A stretch of DNA of 9,358 bases, taken from Acidobacteriaceae bacterium. GTDB lineage: Bacteria; Acidobacteriota; Terriglobia; Terriglobales; Acidobacteriaceae. The DNA lies in contig PMBA01000102.1 of NCBI GenBank assembly GCA_003152795.1, positions 14,189-23,546 on the forward strand. Direction: 5' to 3'. A program made the translations under genes and the position numbers. The notes beneath the pieces were generated by a model that saw only the letters and a program-made list of their open reading frames with translations, ran no database searches and was not told the origin of the DNA. Of the stretch, positions 1 to 5,708 are shown one piece after another; position 1 is the stretch's first letter; every line of letters begins with the position of its first letter.

Positions 1-1
1 C

Positions 2-361
2 GAAGAGCTGCCGTTTACTTATCTGCACGTGTTCACCTATTCGGCGCGTCCGGGAACGCCGGCGGCGGAGCAGCCGGGGCAGGTCGCGGTGGGCGTGGCT
101 CGGGAAAGAAACCGCATTCTGCGGGAAATCGCATCGAGGAAGAAATGGGCGTTTATGCGGTCGCTGGTGGGGACGGTGGTCGAGGCCATCACGCTGCAAG
201 CGGGCGGAGCGGATTTCACCGAGGCACTGACGGAAAATTACCTGAAAATGAAAATTTCCGGGAATCATAAAGCGAACCGCTTTATGGATGTAGAGGTCAC
301 AGGGGTGAATGGCGAGACGCTGGCTGGGGAGCCGGTGGACGACCATGGGGCGAGTTGTTGA
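2..361 (+). CDS. mtaB: MtaB-type tRNA methylthiotransferase, C-terminal part (partial at left edge)
   Basis: Only the last 119 codons are present; the frame is open to the window edge, so any internal start would be artificial. Read from base 2 the peptide begins EELPFTYLHVFTYSARPGTP, the end of a radical-SAM methylthiotransferase core; the HVFxYSxRPGTPA block is shared by the MiaB/MtaB family. A TRAM RNA-binding domain follows (roughly residues 57-115). Its ending, with LTENYLKMKI and a later N-R-F-M-D-V-E-V stretch, fits the MtaB/YqeV branch better than MiaB or RimO. By family knowledge MtaB adds a methylthio group to N6-threonylcarbamoyladenosine 37 in ANN-decoding tRNAs, using S-adenosylmethionine and two Fe-S clusters. 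The radical-SAM CxxxCxxC motif lies outside the window, so activity cannot be judged. The stop is TGA at 359-361. Confidence 0.86.
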   Translation, partial: EELPFTYLHVFTYSARPGTPAAEQPGQVAVGVARERNRILREIASRKKWAFMRSLVGTVVEAITLQAGGADFTEALTENYLKMKISGNHKANRFMDVEVTGVNGETLAGEPVDDHGASC

Positions 362-366
362 TGTTA

Positions 367-402
367 GCTGGTGGAGAAGCGGGCGTCTCCGCCCGGCTGG
401 AC
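367..402 (+). repeat. REP-like palindromic intergenic repeat, copy 1
   Basis: This 36-nt element starts 5 nt after the mtaB stop. It matches the reverse complement of 5564-5599 at 33 of 36 positions by hand alignment. Its centre folds as CGGGCG-TCTC-CGCCCG, a 6-bp stem with a 4-nt loop; the second copy has a 9-bp stem. Both copies lie between genes and just downstream of a stop codon, which is typical of REP-like elements. No transposase or target-site duplication is visible. A role in transcript 3'-end protection or termination is possible but not shown, since no T-run follows. Confidence 0.7.
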
Positions 403-461
403 GGGTGAGGCGCCGTTCCCTCCAATAGTGACTCGGGAGTGCACCGAAGCGAACAAACGAA

Positions 462-491
462 TTGACCTGTAACCCTTTACGGGCTTACGAT
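462..491 (+). promoter_or_regulatory. Candidate sigma70-type promoter for the FecR-domain gene
   Basis: TTGACC (462-467) and TACGAT (486-491) are separated by 18 bp and lie 35 bp upstream of the ATG at 527. Five of six bases match the -35 consensus and four of six match the -10. The spacer holds an imperfect inverted repeat (GTAACCC / GGGCTTAC) that could be an operator. The upstream repeat and the end of mtaB suggest that a new transcription unit starts here. Confidence 0.45.
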
Positions 492-526
492 AACAAAAAT
501 CAAGAAATGCGGAGTGATCCGAACCC

Positions 527-1210
527 ATGTCACAGTCAGCGTTTCGGTCTGCGGTGTGTTGTTTGCTGGCGATCGTGTTTCCGGCGCAAGTGATGCTGGC
601 GGGAGAGACGGCGTCGGCCATGTTGTACACGAACGGTGCGGCGTGGTTGAACGGGAGCGAGGTGCCGAAGTCGGCAGCCGTGTTCTCTGGAGACATGTTG
701 CAGACGCGACCCGATTCGACAGCCAGTATTCAATCGAACGGATCGAACGTGATGGTTCTGGCGGACTCGCTGGTGAAATTTGAAGGGCCGGCAGTGGAAC
801 TCGAGCATGGCGCGGTGCGGGTGACGACTTCACGGGGACTGGCCGCGCGGGCCGGTGACGTGACCGTGAAGCCGGCAAGCAATTCGTGGACTGAGTTTCA
901 GGTGACGGATGTGGATGGGCGGGTGCAGATCGCGGCCAACAAGGGCGACGTGACGGTGCAGGACGACAAGGGAACGACAACCGTGGCGCAGGGGCAGCAG
1001 ACTACGCGCGACGATACGGCGGATACGGAGAAAAAGAAGAAAAAGCGGCGGCGCGCAGCCGGTGCGGCGCCGGCGGCGGGTGGAGGAATCATGAGTTCGG
1101 CACCGGTGGTTTATGGAGGATTGGGCGCGGTGGGTGTAGTTGCGGTGTGGGTATGGACGCGGTCGGAGCCCCCGGCGAGTCCGGTATGTCCGACGGATCC
1201 CTGCCAGTGA
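527..1210 (+). CDS. FecR-domain membrane protein of unknown function
   Basis: The protein has 227 residues. The ATG at 527 has a weak upstream GGAG (511-514). Residues about 8-25 form a hydrophobic N-terminal segment ending in an A-x-A-like site (QVMLAGE), either a signal peptide or an anchor. Residues about 30-130 have the FecR-domain pattern: a GD-x-L-x-T turn (G55 to T60), then S-T-A-S-I-Q and a VLADSLVKFEG strand, followed by beta-rich segments. A very basic run (K169-R176, five Lys then three Arg) precedes an Ala/Gly linker and a likely transmembrane helix at about 193-210; the tail has two cysteines (C221, C226). In canonical systems FecR is an anti-sigma/signal relay, but no ECF sigma factor or TonB receptor gene is next to it here, so that role is not supported. 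FecR domains also occur in cell-envelope proteins of unknown role, and rodA lies downstream. The domain call is fairly good; the function is unknown. Confidence 0.75.
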   Translation: MSQSAFRSAVCCLLAIVFPAQVMLAGETASAMLYTNGAAWLNGSEVPKSAAVFSGDMLQTRPDSTASIQSNGSNVMVLADSLVKFEGPAVELEHGAVRVTTSRGLAARAGDVTVKPASNSWTEFQVTDVDGRVQIAANKGDVTVQDDKGTTTVAQGQQTTRDDTADTEKKKKKRRRAAGAAPAAGGGIMSSAPVVYGGLGAVGVVAVWVWTRSEPPASPVCPTDPCQ

Positions 1211-1290
1211 TTTTGGCGCGAGCGAGTTCTTGAACGTGAGTTCCTGCCCGGAGTTTCTTCCAATGCGTTCTAGAGTGGGCGACTGAATCG

Positions 1291-2379
1291 ATGTCGCGCT
1301 ACGTTTCCTACCGGGATTTCGACTGGCTGCTGATGGGCTTCGTGCTGGCGATTTGTGCGCTGGGCGTGGTGCAGATTCACAGTGCGACCGAGCACACGAA
1401 ATTTGCCGGATCGCACGTCAAGCAAATCTACTGGGTATTGGCGGGCGTAGGCGCGATGTTCCTGGTGAGCCTGGTCAACTATCAAGCCCTGCTCGAACAA
1501 ATCCACTGGATGTACATTGCATCGCTGGCGTCCCTGATCGCGGTAATTCTGTTCGGGCAGAAATATCTGGGTGCGCGGCGCTGGATCAAGATGCCGGGGG
1601 GCGGGCATTTTCAGCCGTCGGAGTGGGTGAAGCTGATCCTGATCCTGGCGGTGGCGAAGTATTTTGCGGATCTGCACGAGCGGGAACTGTCGTGGCCGGA
1701 CTTTCTGAAGGCGGGGGCGATCGTCGGTTTTCCGATGCTGATGGTGCTGGCGCAACCGGACTTGGGGACGGCGCTGACCTACCTGCCGGTGGCGATCATG
1801 GGCTTGTTTCTGGGCGGGTTGAGATGGAAGCAGGCGCTGATCGTGGTGATGATCGGGGGGTTGCTGGTTCCGGTGGCATGGATCAAGGTATTGAAGCCTT
1901 ATCAGAAGGAACGGTTAACCAGTTTTATCAACCCGGATGCGGATCGGCAGGGCTCCGGGTATCAAGTGAATCAATCGCTGATTGCGGTGGGGTCGGGCGG
2001 GATCTGGGGGAGCAGCGAGGGATCGCAGACGCATCTGGCGTTTCTGCCGGTGCCGCAGACGGACTTTATTTTTGCGGCGTTTGCCGAGGAGCACGGGTTT
2101 GTAGGAGCTCTGGCGCTTCTGCTGTTATACTTTATTGTGCTGATGCGGTTGACGCAGAATGCACAAACGGCGCCCGACCGCGCTGGAGCATTTCTGGTAA
2201 TGGGTGTGGTGGCTGTGCTTAGCTTTCACATCCTGGTCAACGTCGGCATGGTGGTTGGCTTTATGCCAGTCACCGGAATACCTCTGCCGCTCATGAGTTA
2301 CGGCGGGTCTTCCGTTCTCTTCATGTTTCTGGCGCTGGGGATGGTAATGAACGTCAGAATGCGTCGTTTCGTGAACTGA
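1291..2379 (+). CDS. rodA: RodA, SEDS-family peptidoglycan glycosyltransferase (elongasome)
   Basis: The product is a 362-residue polytopic membrane protein, close to the usual RodA length (about 370), with roughly ten hydrophobic helices. SEDS signatures appear in order: GARRWI (94-99), QPSEWVKL (108-115), QPDLGT (155-160), a large periplasmic loop, T-D-F-I-F-A with D258 at the position of the catalytic Asp of RodA enzymes, AEEHGF, and PLPLMSYGGSS (331-341). By family knowledge RodA polymerises lipid II into glycan strands during lateral wall synthesis, working with a class B PBP (PBP2) and the MreBCD proteins; none of these is in the window. The residues before T-D are P-V-P-Q instead of the common P-E-x-H, so the motif is variant although the Asp is kept. 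The ATG at 1291 has only a weak purine stretch upstream (GAGTGG, 1273-1278). FtsW is the main alternative; the motifs and N-terminus favour RodA. Confidence 0.92.
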   Translation: MSRYVSYRDFDWLLMGFVLAICALGVVQIHSATEHTKFAGSHVKQIYWVLAGVGAMFLVSLVNYQALLEQIHWMYIASLASLIAVILFGQKYLGARRWIKMPGGGHFQPSEWVKLILILAVAKYFADLHERELSWPDFLKAGAIVGFPMLMVLAQPDLGTALTYLPVAIMGLFLGGLRWKQALIVVMIGGLLVPVAWIKVLKPYQKERLTSFINPDADRQGSGYQVNQSLIAVGSGGIWGSSEGSQTHLAFLPVPQTDFIFAAFAEEHGFVGALALLLLYFIVLMRLTQNAQTAPDRAGAFLVMGVVAVLSFHILVNVGMVVGFMPVTGIPLPLMSYGGSSVLFMFLALGMVMNVRMRRFVN

Positions 2380-2427
2380 GACGGTCGGAAGAAGTTGGGG
2401 CGCCATTCGCAGCATGGAAAACGGCGC

Positions 2428-2459
2428 CAGGAAACAAGATTCAGGCAGGAAACAAGATT
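2428..2459 (+). repeat. Two direct copies of a 14-nt repeat in the rng leader
   Basis: CAGGAAACAAGATT occurs at 2428-2441 and again, identically, at 2446-2459, a period of 18 nt with a 4-nt spacer. The unit is A-rich and unlikely to pair strongly, so in RNA it would present two single-stranded sites ahead of the 2466-2486 hairpin. Protein or ribonuclease binding is conceivable but not shown. It could also be a chance tandem duplication. Confidence 0.7.
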
Positions 2460-2590
2460 ACGAAGGCCCTCGCGAAAAAGGAGGGCAGAATGCCGGCAGA
2501 AGTCGAAGCCGGACAGGATTGAAGCCAGTCAGGCGGGGAACGGCCCCCTCAGCGAAACGCGAGAGAGTGGCCACAGACCTGACGAAAGGC

Positions 2591-2619
2591 TTAACGCGAT
2601 CAGTGCAGACGAGTATGAA
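2591..2619 (+). promoter_or_regulatory. Candidate internal promoter for the RNase E/G gene with nearby palindrome
   Basis: TTAACG (2591-2596) and TATGAA (2614-2619) are 17 bp apart, each matching four of six consensus bases. The octamer CAGTGCAG lies within the spacer (2601-2608) and again at 2630-2637. A perfect 10-bp palindrome, CACTGCAGTG, sits at 2625-2634, about where transcription would begin. This arrangement resembles a promoter-operator but the hexamers are weak. A message from here would have a leader of about 125 nt carrying the two hairpins nearest the start codon. Confidence 0.3.
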
Positions 2620-2650
2620 CAATTCACTGCAGTGCAGGTTCCGGGAAGAA

Positions 2651-2746
2651 CTCCGGGACCGCGCCCGCCCCTACCCGGAGCGGAGCTGAACGCAATCGAT
2701 CCGTTGGTCCGCCTTGCGCTTCTGGTCCGGTAAAGAAAAACCGGAG
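2651..2746 (+). promoter_or_regulatory. Possible competing pairing over the RNase E/G ribosome-binding site
   Basis: CTCCGG at 2651-2656 can pair with CCGGAG at 2675-2680, closing a local hairpin, or with the identical CCGGAG at 2741-2746, which contains the Shine-Dalgarno GGAG five bases before the ATG at 2752. In addition TCCGGT (2726-2731) can pair with ACCGGA (2740-2745). Three mutually exclusive pairings therefore involve the same ribosome site. The complementarity is seen directly; the switch is inference. Confidence 0.4.
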
Positions 2747-2751
2747 TAGAA

Positions 2752-5535
2752 ATGAACAAGGAATTGTTTGTATCGACCACGCCTCACGAAACCAAAGTGG
2801 GGATCACGGAAGACGATCAACTCGCAGAAATTTATCTCGAACGAGAAAACGAATACACCTTAGCAGGCTCGATTTATAAGGGCCGAGTGACGCGCGTGCT
2901 GCCAGGCATGCAGTCGGCCTTTGTGGACATTGGATTGGAACGCGACGCGTTTCTTTACGTCTCCGATTTCATGGATCTGGAACAGCAGGACGAAGACTTG
3001 GACGAAGCGGTCCCGGCCAATCGTCCAGTGACGGAGGCGCGCCCGCGCCCCGGGTTGGAAGCAACTGGGACGGCGACGAATGGCGAAGGGCAGTTTACGG
3101 CGGTCGAAAGCGCAGCGGGCGAAGGGGAAGAACCGGCAGAAGGCACATCAGAAGCGCCCGGCAACGTCGCGGGTAGCGCGCGCGATTTTCGCGGACGGCG
3201 GCGCCGTCGCGGACGTCGTGGAGAGACGGGGCGCGGGCCGAGTCCGGAGCGCAGCGAACCAGTCCGCAGTGGAACCGCGAACGAAGTTAAGAATGAACCT
3301 AGAAATGAATCTAGAAGTGAACCGCGGAACGACCGCTTTAGCCGCGGCGACCGTCCCGGACGAAGCGGGGCGGACTCGCGATTCCAGCGGCCGGCGCCTA
3401 CGACCGCTCGGGCGGCGGGTCGCGACTACGATTACGGACCGCCCCCGGGATATCAGCCGATCCTTCTTCCTGGCGAATCGATCTCGAAGTACCAGCGGCA
3501 GGGAGTGGGACAGAGTCAGGGACCGGCCTTGCCGGTAGAAAGCGCGGCGCCGGTGGAACAGCCAGCGTCGGCGCCGGTCTCCACCGTTGCGAACTTTCCT
3601 GAGGATGAGCCGATCTTCGCGGCAGACGTTGCCGAGCCTGTTTACGAACAGCATGAGCATGCGCCGGACGCGGAAGTTGACGAAGAGATAAACGGAAATG
3701 TGGCCAGCGCAGGGCCCGAAAAAGCGGAAGGCGCAATCGCGGCGCGAACGTCGTCGTCGTCCTACTCGGCGCCGGTGTTGCGCGAGTCTCAGCATGAAGA
3801 AGACTCCGCTGACTTTCCACAGAGTACGCGGGAGGTCACGCTCAATCCCACCCAGGTCGACATCGAAGAACAAGAGATCGAGGAAGAAGAAGCCGACCTT
3901 GCGTCCTACGGGGAGGAACCCGGAGACGACGCGGGCTTTGAGGAATTGGAAGAAGAGACGCAGGCGGCTGGTGGAGAGTTGCCGGGATCCGTACCCGGGG
4001 AGATTGCTCCGGGGCTGGTATCCGGCGGAGAGCTGGCAGCGAACGGCGAAGCGGTTCCCGAAGTCGTGCTGGAAGACGAAGAGCGAGAAGCGGAGGAGTT
4101 GGAACTGGAAGAGGCGCAAGCGGAGGCTGAGGCGCTGCTGGAAGCGGAGGCGATTGGCGACGGCACGGTGGATGCGAGCGCGGAAGTTCGCGGTCCCGCA
4201 CCCGAGGCAAGGTTGTTGCAGCGGACGCAGCGTCGCGGGCCGGAGCGCGGCGGTTCCGACCGCACTTCCGACATCGACCGGCGTCGTGGACGGCGCGGGG
4301 GGCGGCGTTTTCGCAGTCGCGAGAACACGGTGGTGCCGCAGATCAGCGAACTGCTCAAGGAAGGGCAGGAAGTGCTGATCCAGATTGCGAAGGAGCCGAT
4401 CGGGAAAAAAGGGGCGCGGATCACCAGTCACATCGCCCTGCCGGGACGATTCCTGGTCTTCATGCCGACGGTGAACCACACGGGGGTTTCGCGCAAGATC
4501 GCGTCGGAAGAAGAGCGGCAGCGGCTGAAGCGAATCATCCAGAGTGAGCGCGAAAATGGCAGCGGCGGTTTCATTGTGCGGACCGCGGCGGCGGGTGCTT
4601 CGGACGAGGAACTGCGAGCGGACATCCGCTTTTTGAAAAACCTGTGGAACGAGATCAAGGCGCGCTCCGACAGCAGCAAGTCTCCGGCGCTGATCTATCA
4701 CGATCTGAACGTGGTGGAGCGGGTGCTGCGCGACCAGGTGAGTTCGGAGTTTTCGGTGATCTGGGTGGACACGGAACAGGAATACGAGCGCATTGTGCGG
4801 TTTGCGAATCGCTTCCAGCCGGCTCTGGTGAAGCGCGTCAAGCTCTATACGAAGGAGACTCCGCTCTACGATCAGTTCGGGCTGAACGAAGAAATTAACA
4901 AGGCGTTGAAATCGAAAGTCTGGCTGAAGAGCGGCGGGTATATCGTGATCAATCAAACCGAAGCGCTGGTTGCGATCGACGTGAACACCGGCAAGTACGT
5001 GGGGAAAACCGCTCGCCTTGAAGATACTATTGTGAAAACGAACGTTGATGCGATCAAGGAGATCGTGCGGCAGGTGCGGCTGCGCGATCTGGGCGGCATC
5101 ATCATCATCGACTTCATCGACATGGATGAGCGGCGCAACCGGCAGAAAGTGATGCAGGCGCTGGAAGAGGCGTTGCGGCTGGACCGGGCGCCATCGAAGG
5201 TGCTGCAGTTCAACGATTTCGGTCTGGTGGCGATCACGCGCAAGCGGGTAAAGCAGTCGCTGGAACGGACGATTGGGTCGCCCTGCCCTTATTGCCAGGC
5301 CACCGGCTTCGTGAAAGCGGTGAATACCATCTGCAACGAGGTGTATGTCGAGATGCGCAAGATCTCAAGCCATCTGGAACACAGCGACGTGATGTTGCGC
5401 GTGAACCCGGAGGTTGCGAAAGCGCTGAAGGCGAACAACGCGAAACTGCTGAGTGAGATGGAAGAGCTCACGAAGAAGACGATTATTATCAAGTCGGATC
5501 CGGCGCTGCACCAGGAGCAGTTCGATATTCACTAG
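2752..5535 (+). CDS. rng: Ribonuclease E/G with a ~450-residue disordered insertion inside the S1 domain
   Basis: This 927-residue endoribonuclease acts on single-stranded RNA in mRNA decay and rRNA/tRNA processing by family knowledge. The ATG at 2752 follows GGAG at 2743-2746. Residues about 39-76 are the first half of an S1 barrel (GSIYKGRVTRVLPGMQSAFV); the second half resumes at about 531 (ISELLKEGQEVLIQIAKE). The RNase H-like and DNase I-like catalytic regions follow. D743 (in AIDVNTGK) and D787 (in IIIIDFIDM) correspond to the Mg-binding D303 and D346 of E. coli RNase E, with nearly the same spacing (44 versus 43 residues), and N745 matches N305. The CPYC motif (C845, C848) is the Zn-link. 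With the insertion removed, about 477 residues remain, which is RNase G size, and the C-terminal wording is closer to RNase G. There is no C-terminal scaffold; the internal insertion may replace it. The end is marked by a repeat and a terminator. Confidence 0.94.
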   Translation: MNKELFVSTTPHETKVGITEDDQLAEIYLERENEYTLAGSIYKGRVTRVLPGMQSAFVDIGLERDAFLYVSDFMDLEQQDEDLDEAVPANRPVTEARPRPGLEATGTATNGEGQFTAVESAAGEGEEPAEGTSEAPGNVAGSARDFRGRRRRRGRRGETGRGPSPERSEPVRSGTANEVKNEPRNESRSEPRNDRFSRGDRPGRSGADSRFQRPAPTTARAAGRDYDYGPPPGYQPILLPGESISKYQRQGVGQSQGPALPVESAAPVEQPASAPVSTVANFPEDEPIFAADVAEPVYEQHEHAPDAEVDEEINGNVASAGPEKAEGAIAARTSSSSYSAPVLRESQHEEDSADFPQSTREVTLNPTQVDIEEQEIEEEEADLASYGEEPGDDAGFEELEEETQAAGGELPGSVPGEIAPGLVSGGELAANGEAVPEVVLEDEEREAEELELEEAQAEAEALLEAEAIGDGTVDASAEVRGPAPEARLLQRTQRRGPERGGSDRTSDIDRRRGRRGGRRFRSRENTVVPQISELLKEGQEVLIQIAKEPIGKKGARITSHIALPGRFLVFMPTVNHTGVSRKIASEEERQRLKRIIQSERENGSGGFIVRTAAAGASDEELRADIRFLKNLWNEIKARSDSSKSPALIYHDLNVVERVLRDQVSSEFSVIWVDTEQEYERIVRFANRFQPALVKRVKLYTKETPLYDQFGLNEEINKALKSKVWLKSGGYIVINQTEALVAIDVNTGKYVGKTARLEDTIVKTNVDAIKEIVRQVRLRDLGGIIIIDFIDMDERRNRQKVMQALEEALRLDRAPSKVLQFNDFGLVAITRKRVKQSLERTIGSPCPYCQATGFVKAVNTICNEVYVEMRKISSHLEHSDVMLRVNPEVAKALKANNAKLLSEMEELTKKTIIIKSDPALHQEQFDIH
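2989..4335 (+). other. Low-complexity insertion region within the RNase E/G gene
   Basis: This is codons about 80-528 of the RNase E/G gene, located where E. coli RNase E has only a short S1 loop. It contains an Arg/Gly cluster (R147-R161), the N/S-E-P/S-R tetrapeptide repeat (181-194), a Pro/Gly/Ala-rich stretch, a Glu/Asp-rich block (about 370-405), a second Glu-rich block that looks helical (about 436-467), and a second Arg/Gly cluster (510-523). Hydrophobic residues are sparse, so the segment is probably disordered. Arg-rich boxes in RNase E relatives bind RNA, and short motifs in such regions recruit degradosome partners; both are inferred for this protein. GC-rich codons leave long antisense frames open over this stretch. 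Confidence 0.85.
3292..3333 (+). repeat. Short tetrapeptide-coding repeat (N/S-E-P/S-R) in the RNase E/G insertion
   Basis: Codons 181-194 read NEPR-NESR-SEPR-ND, three and a half units of a 12-nt coding repeat. The units differ in synonymous positions, so the repeat is kept at protein level or is old. It lies just after the first Arg-rich cluster and alternates acidic and basic residues. Confidence 0.75.
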
Positions 5536-5563
5536 TACCGGGGGAGCGCCGGACGTCTCACAG

Positions 5564-5599
5564 GTCCAGCCGGGCGGGGACGCCCGGCTCTCCACCAGC
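5564..5599 (-). repeat. REP-like palindromic intergenic repeat, copy 2 (inverted relative to copy 1)
   Basis: The element begins 29 nt after the RNase E/G stop. Its centre is a perfect 9-bp stem (AGCCGGGCG / CGCCCGGCT) with the loop GGGA. Read on the - strand it matches 367-402 at 33 of 36 positions, and all three differences fall in the stem-loop region. It lies directly upstream of an intrinsic terminator and may strengthen the transcript end. Confidence 0.72.
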
Positions 5600-5605
5600 A
5601 AGATT

Positions 5606-5643
5606 GAGAGGGGCGGGCGCTGTGCTCGTCCCTCTCGCTTTTT
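5606..5643 (+). terminator. Intrinsic terminator after the RNase E/G gene
   Basis: GAGAGGGGCGGG (5606-5617) pairs with CTCGTCCCTCTC (5625-5636) over 12 positions with two G-T wobbles, around the 7-nt loop CGCTGTG. TTTTT follows at 5639-5643 after GC. It lies about 70 nt downstream of the RNase E/G stop codon and separates that gene from the toxin-antitoxin pair. Confidence 0.8.
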
Positions 5644-5666
5644 GCTGTTTCCCGTGCAAGGTAAAA

Positions 5667-5708
5667 TGGCATATTGTATGGTAAATGCCATGGTACAATA
5701 CCAATATG
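5667..5708 (+). promoter_or_regulatory. Promoter/operator of the vapBC-type operon with nested inverted repeats
   Basis: Four inverted repeats overlap here: TGGCAT (5667-5672) with ATGCCA (5685-5690), CATATTG (5670-5676) with CAATATG (5702-5708), ATTGTA (5673-5678) with TACAAT (5694-5699), and TGGTA (5691-5695) with TACCA (5699-5703). TACAAT at 5694-5699 is a good -10 (five of six bases); no strong -35 is visible, which fits a regulated promoter. The -10 ends six bases before the antitoxin ATG at 5706. AbrB/MazE-type antitoxins bind such palindromes and repress their own operon, so this is the expected operator. Confidence 0.6.

Larger units (their letters stand above)
2380..2751 (+). promoter_or_regulatory. 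Gene-free 372-nt region, probable structured leader of the RNase E/G gene
   Basis: No convincing protein is encoded here. The + strand frames that remain open (2395-2733 from TTG, 2414-2689 from ATG) give Arg/Gln/Gly-rich peptides with no recognisable motif and no good ribosome site. The stretch does hold several potential RNA structures: a hairpin GCCCTC-(9 nt)-GAGGGC at 2466-2486, a hairpin CTCCGGG-(16 nt)-CCCGGAG at 2651-2680, and a hairpin TCCGGT-(8 nt)-ACCGGA at 2726-2745 that covers part of the Shine-Dalgarno. Escherichia coli rne has a comparably long 5' leader through which RNase E controls its own mRNA. A similar role here is inference from position and structure, not from sequence similarity. 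Confidence 0.45.

Noticed and set aside
477..980. 167-codon - strand frame over the FecR-domain gene
   Set aside because: The composition is Ser/Pro/Arg-rich, typical of antisense frames in GC-rich DNA, and the + strand gene has a domain, promoter and start.
1353..2222. 289-codon frame inside rodA in another frame
   Set aside because: It is a shadow of rodA; the peptide is Gly/Asp/Arg-rich and has no transmembrane or domain pattern.
2395..2733. 112-codon (TTG) and overlapping 91-codon (ATG, 2414-2689) frames between rodA and the RNase E/G gene
   Set aside because: The peptides are low-complexity and basic, without motifs or a Shine-Dalgarno. The region is better explained as a structured leader.
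3148..4956. 602-codon open frame antisense to the RNase E/G gene
   Set aside because: It lies opposite a certain gene, over the GC-rich low-complexity insertion whose codon bias keeps the antisense frame open. The peptide is Arg/Leu/Pro-rich with no motif and has no good start signal.
5685..5705. Upstream in-frame ATG of the antitoxin (seven extra residues)
   Set aside because: It lies within the inverted repeats and upstream of the -10-like TACAAT, has no Shine-Dalgarno, and the conserved AbrB domain begins at the ATG at 5706.
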